A stretch of DNA of 64,000 bases from Lumbricus rubellus (taxonomy: Eukaryota > Annelida > Clitellata > Crassiclitellata > Lumbricidae), in assembly GCA_945859605.1 (NCBI GenBank), contig OX243827.1:29707141-29771140 (forward strand), given 5' to 3'. Shown here in pieces: positions 48,301 through 59,400 of this stretch; the first letter of the stretch is position 1; the number at the start of each line of letters is the position of its first letter. The translations under genes were made by a program, and so were the position numbers. The notes under the pieces were generated by a model. That model ran no database searches and had not been told where the DNA came from. It saw only the letters and a list, made by a program, of their open reading frames with translations.

Positions 48301-51037
48301 AAACGATTTAACGTTGACCAATGCCCACGTGGCAGATCATGGCCAGAGGGCCAGACAGATGGCACGACCACGAGATAATGGTTCACAACATCAGCTGCAA
48401 ACAATTCAGCACACCAGGCCGCAATTATAGCTGTCATGTCTTCCGCCGGTGGATTTAGACATATGGGTCGTCTCGAAGGAAGGCGAACATTCGGGTGAAA
48501 CACAATGTCCGTATGATAAAACATTGAAGTAATAATATAACGTGTAAATACTTGTATGTATTGATGTGTCACTAAAAACTGTACAAAAACTTCGTGAAAA
48601 ATCCTCCCTAGTCAGGGCTCAGAGTGCAGACTATTATGGTTGTGCAAAATATAGAGCATATCCAGTTTCATGGATGGGAATGAGAAGTTTATGACCCGAC
48701 AATAGGCTACCACGGGAAGCAGAGCTTCGTATTCTTTGGCAAACAACTCTTCAATGTTAGAGAGTCCTTGGGTAGAGGTACATGTAGGTAAACATCACAC
48801 GCGTGTTAGTTTTTTAATCTAGGATTTAAAAAAATCAAATTCATTGACACCATCCCCTTCCTAAGTACCGGTACGTAATATATGGATAGCCTCTTATTTG
48901 TGTCTATAGGCCTACATGTACATGTATGTGGTTGGCTGGAAGAGCTCTGAATAGACTTTTTCAAGAACGATACATATCATTGAAACAAATGAAACGAGCT
49001 CACTGTTCAAGCAACCTGACTTGATAGTTGAATTTGTATGCTGAACTGGTAAATCATATACAATAAATAGCTAAACTATTAAAATCAGACAGTTTCCAAT
49101 CACTTTGCTGTGGACCCTAATTCGTTGTATTTATTGACAAAGACAAACCTTCAACTCGTATCTGAAGAACATGCGTGGCACGTCCTTGGGTATTTGAACC
49201 AGTGCAGGTGTAGTCTCCCTGGTCACCAGCCGTTATGTTATTGATGACGAGCTCTGAATTGAAATTATTCAGGGCATATCTGCCAATTGGAAGAGTATTC
49301 TTTGGCCCTGTCCACTGTATTGTTGGCTCCGGACTGAACAAAGATCAAAAAACCATATAAAAGAACACGTCCAGCATATATCTTATCAACTTATTTACAG
49401 TCAGATAGAATTTTATGTAATCTGTCAAGCACAACTGAACTGTTAAGAGCACGGGCCGCCACTCACTGCACTTCCATGGCAACTTAATGGTCCCTTTCAC
49501 TTTCTCTGCAGCAATGCAGAGCCGTTCTTTCTCTGTGGTTGGTCGAACAACCTGGAAGGAATGGGCCTTCATTGACTGCAGCACCTCCCAAACTGTTCTC
49601 AGGTCTACCAACTGTTGAAGGCTGCCTTTTTATGGAGTAGGTATCTTGAAAAGAAGTGCTATATAAATTATGATCGATTGTGATGTTGCTATGAAGTCGA
49701 TGATCGTGTAAATCAGCTTTAACATATTTAGGCCTACTCAGTTTTTATAATTCAAGAATTATTCTGCATAAATTCAACCTACATTGCTACTCCATTCAGA
49801 AAGTAAATTCTAATAATAATTGAATTTACTTTCTGAATGGAGTAGCAATGTAGGTTGAATTTATGCAGAATAATTCTAATTGGAGGAGTATTCAGATATT
49901 ATCTGAGACAAACTGAATTGATAAGAGCCATTGTTCAAAGAAAAGTTGAAAAGCAATATATATTGCCCCGTTATTTATTCAGAATAACAGGAGAACTTGA
50001 GAGTAAGTTTAACCAAACAGTAAGCTATAGAGCCATGTTAAAGGTCACTTTAGGTAATGTAATTCAGGTAATCTTACTATCCAGAGAAGAAGCATCGGAG
50101 TGTTGCACTTCCTCCAATGACAGCAACAGTCTGCTCTAGAGAAGCAAATCCTAATGTTGGATTAAATGGAGCAAGGCCTCCTGGATCTGTAACGGCATAA
50201 ATAACATCAAAAACATTAAGAGAAAAAGTAATCAAAGAGTATCATACATGTAGCTTTGTAGTACTGTAATACCTGTAAATAACTAGAGAACGATTTTCTC
50301 TAACCCTCTTAAAACTCAGTTCATAGTGATGTTATGGTCACCAAAACATTCTTACTTCTTGTCACAGTTATTTGTCTATAACTTCCTCCCGCTTTGATAT
50401 CTAGGTAAGGATTGTACGTTATGCATTTGTAAAGCTTTCCATCAAGAGAATCCTCAGGCAGAGCATAAGCAAAGTACAGGTCACCTGAAAATAAAACAAA
50501 GACAATAATATAGATGTCTTCTGTTGTTGGGATCAATTTCTCAATATTACCGTACATTGGATTTTTCTACATATCTAAAGGTGGACGAACTATCAAATTA
50601 ACAGTAATGGGCAGGCTACATCCTTTTTATTCGCAAAATTCTGGATGCGGCAAATGAACTAAAAGGAATGGTGTCGAGTGAGACACTACAGCCAATCTCG
50701 AAGTGGTTCCACGTGTCTTCAACTACTGCACGCAGGTTCGGGAATCAATAATAATTTAGCAGAATATCTCCTGATCAGTCTACGAACCCACACTGAGCAT
50801 CTTGAGTTCGCATCTGCTCGGATATATCGGAACACTGAGTTAATTTCATTGACAAAAAATGTGCATGGTAATTGTGCGGTGTGGACGTTATTTTCAGCTA
50901 TCATCGTTCTTCATCTACCAAATAATGTATGTATGTACATGTATGTATGTATGTATGTATGTATGTATGTATGTATGTATGTATGTATGTATGTATGTAT
51001 GTATGTATGTATGTATGTATGTATGTATGTATGTATG

Positions 51038-51071
<34 letters not shown>

Positions 51072-54000
51072 TGTATGTATGTATGTATGTATGTATGTAT
51101 GTATGTATGTATGTATGTATGTTAGGGTGCATCACCAATGCATTGCAAAAATTTGAAGTATATAAAAAGAGCTGCCTGGGTTTGGATTGTGTTCCATTGT
51201 GATCTAGATTAAATTGGGCACAAAGATTTTTGAAATCAGCATACATTTAGAGGTCCCCCCACCCCTGTTTTCAAACATTGATTTGAGCAACCTCGAACAT
51301 GCACATTTGAGCAAATTCGTTTTGTGAAATTAAACATAATTGCTTCATTCCAATAATTCTATGACTAGAGCAATGTTAAACATCAAATTCAATGTTGTTA
51401 CAATGTTTTTAATTAATATTTAGAAATGACATTGCCAAAAAAACTAATTTTTGCTGGAATTTCGAATGACCTCATATAACATTTGTATGTCAAATGTACA
51501 AAAACAGACCATTGAAATAAAAATATTGATATATAATATGTATGGAGCCACTAGCCATGTTAGTTTTTTAATAGTTTGCTCTGATACATGGTTAACTGTT
51601 ACAGAAATACAATAGTTGCTTCATGTTTTGCAATTTGGTTTTATTATTATCACAGATCGAGTGACTTCGACAAAGTCCTACGTTACTTCCGCCCCATCAT
51701 TCACAACATTCACGCCCTCAACATTTTAGCACTTGAAACGTAAGCAGCTGACGTGCAACACTCATTGACAGGGCGGTTAAGAAGATGGTACATTGCGAAC
51801 CACGAATTCACTTGAACAAGGTTGCACACACAGATGATGTGCCCCAGTCATTGCCAGATCGATTGATTGGGCTTGCAGATAAGTAACTGGTTTGAGCTTG
51901 ATTAAGGCATCTGCTAGAGTGTCTCGTGCCAAAAGGAACACACTCACTGTATAGTGCCACAGGAACCATTTCAGTATTTCAGAACCAATTTCGCAAGTGC
52001 AAGTGAGATCCCAAAGATGTTGATTTACATGTAGTGCTCGAGTTGCAAATTGAGAAATAACCTTGTCAACAGCCTGATACTCCCGGAACGGCTTGTACAG
52101 GTGTACACCATTTCAAGGTGCACACAGGGTTTCTTACATGTAAGATACTATGTGACATATATTACACATAGGGTTGGCAAATGCATGTATTCTGGGTTTT
52201 TGAGAGTTTTTGGTTATAGTGCATCGCACAGTTTGCGACATGCGACTCACAAAGAGCAATGCTAAGGCCAACACAGCCATCATGCATTATTGTATTATGC
52301 ATTGCGTAGAGCACCAGATCTTCTGAAGGTCACTTCACTTTTCAAAGCAGACAAGTAAACAAGTGATATCTCAGCAAACTCATGATGATCGTCACATAGA
52401 AATTCAACTTGTCCATTGGCTAAGGTGATCACTTGCTTAGGTAGGCCTACTTTCTTGGCTGCTGAAAGCTTGGTGCTGCTAGATTGCAATGGTACACATT
52501 GCATCTTAAAACTGAGTACATCTGATTGTTGCATCATAAACACAGATTGCAGGAAGTGCTCTACCCTGTCAGGCAATGCACGTGGTATAAGCTTAAAGAT
52601 CAAAATCAGGCAAATAGTAAATTAATTACCTTAGCCAATAATGTTATACTCTGATAAATTATGTTGTAATAATTATGTAAATCAGTGAAAAGTCCCTTCC
52701 TTGTCGTATTTGCAATGCATGAAAATGTATAAATTGGTCAACAATCACAGCAACATAGATGATGTGATCATGCTGTCACGAGTCTCTCAGCTGCCGCTAC
52801 CGTTTCTTCAAAAACCTCGGACTCTGCATCGGGGCCCGGTCCAAAAAGAAAACACAGATTCATCTGAGATTCTGAGTATGGAGTTATTCGAACTGGGTTT
52901 TAATGGTAGGCAATTCAATGCATGTGAAATGGCTCTGATAATTATGTACAAATAATAAACCGAATCTATATATATTCAAGCAATAGATTATAGGCCTATT
53001 GATTTCTAGCCCTAAATCAAATTTTCTAATCGATTAATTAAATATTAAATATTTAGCAATTTCAGTTTTCTGATAGGTTAAGTGAAATAAGATGAATTTT
53101 ATTTCAGCTTAAAAATATTTGATATGTTTAATTTAGTAATGCAAATTAGAAATGGCTACCGACTGAAAAAATTGTCATGACTGTCTTCCACAGTACAAGC
53201 AATGGAACTAAGCAAAACTTCAATGGGCCGGGGGGACCTCTAAATATTTGTGAATAAAATTTTCTTTTTTACCACAATGTTTCTCTAAGGTAATGTAACA
53301 TAACTGAATACCATGCAACTCAAATTTCCCAAAAAATTTTTTTTGATGCACCCTAATGTATGTATGTATGTATGTATGTATGTATGTATGTATGTATGTA
53401 TGTATGTATGTATGTATGTATGTATGTATGTATGTATGTATGTATGTATGTATGTATGTATGTATGTATGTATGTAGGTATGTATGTATGTATGTATGTA
53501 TGCATGCATGTATGTGTGTGTGTGTATGTATGTATGTATGTATGTATGTATGTTAGTGTGGTCCTTAGCTCCATGTAAAAATATTTTTGGGGAATTTTAA
53601 ACGAGGCACCCTCCTAACTTATTCCTTTAGGTTAAAAAATATTAACACTGAAAATTTTGAAGGACTTTTTTGAGTTTTAGGGGTTGCAACCGGACATAAC
53701 ATATATCAATGTAAAGACACAAGCGAAGCATGGAATATCGTATATTGTATACTATTACCAGTGTGTGGTTGAATACACAAATTAAAATAAATTCTGGTGG
53801 GCAGTGGACCGTGTTGGAAGTGGACTAGTGGGCTGCGGACTGGTTTGCTATTTGGGTCAAAACACATACAAACGGGCATAAAAATGTGGGCACTCCTCCG
53901 AAGTCCGGTCCCAAATTGTTTCACAGCATTTGTCTCACCATCACTTTACAAACCGTTCACATAATTGAAGAAAACTTGGTAGGCCTACTTGTCGGTTAAA

Positions 54001-56398
54001 TAACCGCCACATAGCCTACAGAAACTCATTATACAAAATTTTGATGCAAAAATTAATTCACCTCCGGTTACATCTGAAATTTAATCGGAATTAGCGCTTG
54101 AGAAATGGAAGCTGGAACCTTAATGAAAGTTTTTTACAGTTGAAATGGGGGTTGGATTGATGAAAAAACGCAGGAGAAATGGAATCTGGATGGTTCTTTT
54201 ACAGTGAAATAGAAGTTGGATTGACGAAGATAACGCATGAGAAATAAAAGTTGAATGAAGATATTTCTAGAGCTGAAATAGAAGCCGGATTGATGAAGAA
54301 ACGCTTAAGTAATAAAAGCTGGATGAGGGTATTTTATATATGAATTAGAAGCTGGATTGACGAAAATAACGAGCGGGAAATAGAAGCTGGACGAAGGTAT
54401 TTTTAGATCTGAAGTAGAAGCTGGATGCATATTGAAACTTTCGAAATCTGACAAGAAATATCACTGGTAAACAAAATGGCCTCAATAATGACGACATTCT
54501 ATATAAGGGTGGGTAAGTAAGCCTTGGAGAAGCTTATCTATGTGATAAGCCATGCGAAATAATTTGGGACCAGACTTCGGAGGAGTGCCAAAATGTGTTT
54601 CCAGTTAATATTTCCATTATTGCATCAGAGCCTTTTTCCGACGATAGGTTTATTTCTTCACAACCAATAGCAGACTCTGCTTCTGATTCTCATTATTTGT
54701 TTGAAGCTTGTTAGGCTGTACTTGTTCATGAGTGCGCACTGCCAGTCCACACTCTGTTATGTCATTCACAACTCTCACTGAGCTCGCAGTGGCCTAACCT
54801 AACTTGAAGTTCTCATCGTTTGACCATGTATCAACGCGTTGTTGGAGAAAACCTGCTGCAATGCTGAAAAATCTCGTGTTTTCCGTGACAAAATATTTCA
54901 GTTGCATTGAGCTTTTTTCTAGTGGATGTTCAAGCCAAGTTTGTCCAGAGTAGTAACATTTTGGCATTTGGTATAAATTGAAGCCCCATAAACTCCTTCT
55001 GTAGTTCTTTGCCGTCAGGCAGGTTCATGTGTCCAATGACGCCATGCATATCTGTTCTGTGCATCTCTCTTTAGCTCTCTGTAACCGTCCGTTGTCATCA
55101 TCCAGTCCAGACTGTCCAGTAGCATTGTTCTTGGTGTTTCTCTTGTCTTTTTTCCCTTCATTCTTCCTTCAATGATGTCTCTTACTTTGGTGTCACTCCT
55201 CATGATGTGGCCAATCCTGTTTCCCCATAATCAAAGCTGGTCGACTGCACAGTGTAAGAATTGTGAAAAAATAACTTTGGGGAGGAGTTGGACCATTATC
55301 CACTTGGAATTGGGGTGTGAAAAACAGACTTTACTATGGAGCTCTAATAAAGACTGGAGGGTTGAAACCCCCCCAAACCTCCAGGCAATTTTCACCCTGG
55401 GTCGACACCCACTCCAGAAATGAGGACAGGAAGACGGTCTACCATTTCTTTACTGCAGATGTCTTCCAACAACTTCCCATCCCAGTGAACTGTTAGAGGA
55501 ACTCCTGGTTGAGATTCCGCTTTCAAGTTCTCAGCAATTTTCTGCCGACTCTTTATACGCTGCTTACGAATTGAAAAGCAATTGAGATTGAACTCTGTGG
55601 GATTATTGCCAAGGCATAGCAGTGTGAAAGAGATTAGGCCTACAAGTGTTGATTTTCTATTACTCACTTTCCCCATTGCATTGTCAAAACTTAGAGTCTT
55701 AGACTTATTGCCAACTTTGTGTTACTTTTGAAAATAGAGAGATTTGGCAAAATATACTGATATACATGTACATGACAAATCAAAATGAAGCGAAATTGCC
55801 GCCAAAAGATGCAATGGCTGTTATTGGAACTTAATGCGTTATAGAATTTTTTTTAATTAAATAAGTAAGTAAGTGACAATTATGATGTTGGGGGATGTTA
55901 ATAAAATATGCAAGCAGTCGTCTTTCAAATTCTATCATAGCCATTTACATGGTTGGAAAGCATATTAATGAAAATTAACACAAAGCCTAAATTAATTCTA
56001 AGCTTGAACTTTAACCTCTGGTAGCGACCCCTAGATGTCCTTGGATTATCTCCAAAAAATTTCTCAAATTTTTTCTCATAAATAGAAACCAACTTTGAGG
56101 GTGCCCCGTTATGAAATCAGACTTTTAAAAATAAGGACCACACTAATGTATGTATGTATGTATGTATGTATGTATGTATGTATGTATGTATGTATGTATG
56201 TATGTATGTATGTATGTATGTATGTATGTATGTATGTATGTATGTATGTATGTATGTATGTATGTATGTATGTATGTATGTATGTATGTATGTATGTATG
56301 TATGTATGTATGTATGTATGTATGTATGTATGTATGTATGTATGTATGTATGTATGTATGTATGTATGTATGTATGTATGTATGTATGTATGTATGTC

Positions 56399-56431
<33 letters not shown>

Positions 56432-59400
56432 ATGTATGTATGTATGTATGTATGTATGTATGTATGTACGTGTATACAATGTATGTGTGTATGTGTGTAT
56501 GTATGTGCACTTATTACCTGCAACCCTCCGGCTGCAAGGCGACGAACATACCCACTACTGGAACACCACCGCGCCTCACAGTGCAGTACTTGGCCCTACA
56601 CATAATATTATTGTCATTTTTTTGAAGAAAATGTTAAATGGGTTGCACGCACGTCGCCCAGGTTCTATATTAAATTTGATCACTGTTTGCTATTATAGGC
56701 CTACGATAAATTTATTCTTCTAAATGAAACCTAACAGGATCTAGAGTGTGATGTAGGCTATTTTCTGCAATGCGGGCGTTAAAACATTATTAGGCTTTTA
56801 TTGTAATTTGACATTTCTAAAGGGCCCCTGCTAGTTAAAAGCTCATAGGTGGCGTTTCGCACCCAAGCCAGTGATAACCTGTTACAGTAATACAGACTTT
56901 AGTCGATTGTGTGAAGCTATAATCTACACAAACTGAGGACGTCATCCGCATCTTTCAACAATGGCAAATAAATCTGGACTGAGATGTATGCATCTGAGGA
57001 ACGGACCAATTATTCATGGGAATCTGAGAATAGTGATACACAAAGGCACACCGTTAAGTGTTCTATAACTAATCTTTTTCTTTTAATGTTTCTTTTATTT
57101 CTAAATTAATTGAGAAGATTGTTGCTTCTCAACTAACTGCATATCTTGATGTGAAAAATTTACTTCCGATTTTTCAATCTGGGTTTCGTAAGGGTCACTC
57201 CACGGAAACCCTCTTAGTTCGCCTCCTTTCTGATATCTATGGGGCAATCGATAGATCCCAGGTCACACTTTTAGCATTATTTGATGTCAGTGCGGCTTTC
57301 GACACTGTCGATCATAATATCCTCCTCAAGCGCCTATCAACCTCGTTCGGTCTTTCTGGGAACTTCCTCGACTGGCTTGGTTCCTTCCTCCACGACCGTT
57401 CCTTCTCTGTGGTCTACGGGTCTGCCAGAACTCCATGGGTTCCTGCCCCATTTGGCCTGCCCCAGGGTTCTGTCCTGGGCCCACTTTTGTATATTATTTA
57501 TACAGCTGATCTTGGTTCTCTCCTTGCTGCTTCTTCTGTCCTTAGCCAATCCTACGCGGATGACCTGCAAGCATATCTGCACTGTTCTGCGCCGGCAGCC
57601 ATTTCCACTGTTCGAGTCATGAGCCGGGCAATGGAGGCTCTGGAAGCCTGGATGTCATCCAATCGCCTGCGGCTCAACTCTTCTAAAACCCAATTTATCT
57701 GGCTTGGCACACGCCAACAGCTCGCCAAAATTGACCTGGATGCTATTGCCCGGGAATTCCCTCAGTTTACTTTCTCTTCCTCTGTCCGGGACCTTGGTGT
57801 CACTTTGGACCAAGAGCTTACTTTCACGCGGCATATCAACTTGCTATGCCGCAGCTGCTACTACCAATTGCGTCAGCTTAGAGTGGTGCTTCGCTCCTTA
57901 ACCTTCAACGCTGCCTTAACGCTTATCCACTCTTTCGTTGTCTCACGTTTAGACTATTGCAGCGCCCTCTATGTGGGTCTTCCGGTGACTCGGGTTGGGT
58001 GCTTGGACAGGGTCTTGCGCTCTGCGGCACGCCTTGTCGGTCGCATCCCAAAATTCGGCCATGTCACTGACTATATGCGGGATGTCTTGCACTGGCTCCC
58101 TTTCTCACAAAGGGTCACTTACCGAATATCTTCCTTGGTTTGGCGCTGTCTTTCGGGTGTGGCCCCTGTCTATTTTCAGGAGCTCTGTTGCTCCACCCTG
58201 AGAGTCCAGCGCCGCGGCTCTCTCCGCTCTTCTAAGCAGGCTGAGCTTTTTGACCCCGGTCGCGCACTTCTATTGTGCAGCGCCGTGCCTTTTCTGTTGT
58301 TGGCCCTGCAACCTGGAATGGGCTCCCTGTGGAACTACGTCTAATGCCTCGAGCCTTTGAGACTACGTTCTACTCTGCTCTTAAGACTGTTCTCTTTAGC
58401 CGTGGTTGGGTCGGGAGCGCTTCTGAGTAGATTTTCTTGAAGAGGCGCTATATAAATGCCTGAAATGAATGAATGAATGAATCTATATGCATTTGACAAT
58501 TTGACTCGATGGTAAAACACTAATGGAAATTGGAAAATTGAGGACTTGAAAGGTAAAGATACACAGATAAAGCTATCATTGTGCATAGATTACAGTTAGA
58601 TTTCTATTACCGTTCTCGGCAATCTGTATCCTTCTCGAAGGTCGTAATGGAACTGTATTTTTGTCCACGGTGTTAGAAGCCATCTCCCAGCCATATGTTG
58701 GCTTTGGGAAACTTTTACGTGGATCTGATTGAATATGAAAAGGGAGACCTTCTACAACGGTTTTCGGAAGAGTTTGAGGAGTTCCCGATGCAGAATCCAG
58801 CACCGCTCTCTGGATATGTGCCGTATTTGAGAGAGCCGTACCATACTGATTCCTAGCAAAACACTGGTAGTAGCCTTCATCAGATGCTGCAGCATTGTTT
58901 ATTGTTATTGAACCATCCACACCTTTTTCAATGTTTGGTTGATTTGGGTTCAAATCGAAGGTATTCTTTTTCCATTCGTATCTGTAAATAACATGTATAA
59001 AAATTTATTAATAACTTTCTAAAAACAGTGTGTCTTAGGCCTGTTTGAAAATTCAGTAGGCTACTCTCTTTTTACAATCTAAGGTAGGTTCACTGTTAGA
59101 GATGATTGTGAAATGCGCTTTATACAGATTTAGGCTATTATTTATTAATACAAACTGTAGCCTGTGTTTATAAGTAAAAGAACAATTTTAATTAGTAATA
59201 GTAGGCCTATCATCTTTTTCTCATTGTTTTCATTATTATTATTACTTAGTGTTAGGCCTATTATTGTCATTATTATCATTATGACTAATAACTTAACATA
59301 AAAACAATGTCTCGAAACCAGACTGGCTAAGACCAGGACGACCCTACCGGGAATCGCGTATGCCGTATGGCTATGACTGACAACCGTTCCGGATTCGCCT

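Larger units (their letters stand above)
53554..56145. mobile_element. TIR element with transposase fragment
   Basis: Ends TAGTGTGGTCCTTA and TAAGGACCACACTA inside the (ATGT)n array. A minus ORF at 55676-55392 includes [18 protein letters not shown] and [12 protein letters not shown], which I recall from transposon-derived proteins of invertebrates. The rest of the transposase is missing. It also holds a LINE scrap and a minisatellite. Confidence 0.72.

Noticed and set aside
49345..49611. 88-codon minus ORF between gene D Ig3 exons
   Set aside because: Looks protein-like ([15 protein letters not shown]) but could not be joined in phase or matched to a family; may be repeat-derived.
50678..51246. 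Long MYVCMYVC and IHTYIHTY reading frames
   Set aside because: Translations of the (ATGT)n microsatellite on both strands; the same holds at 53285-53578 and 56095-56723.
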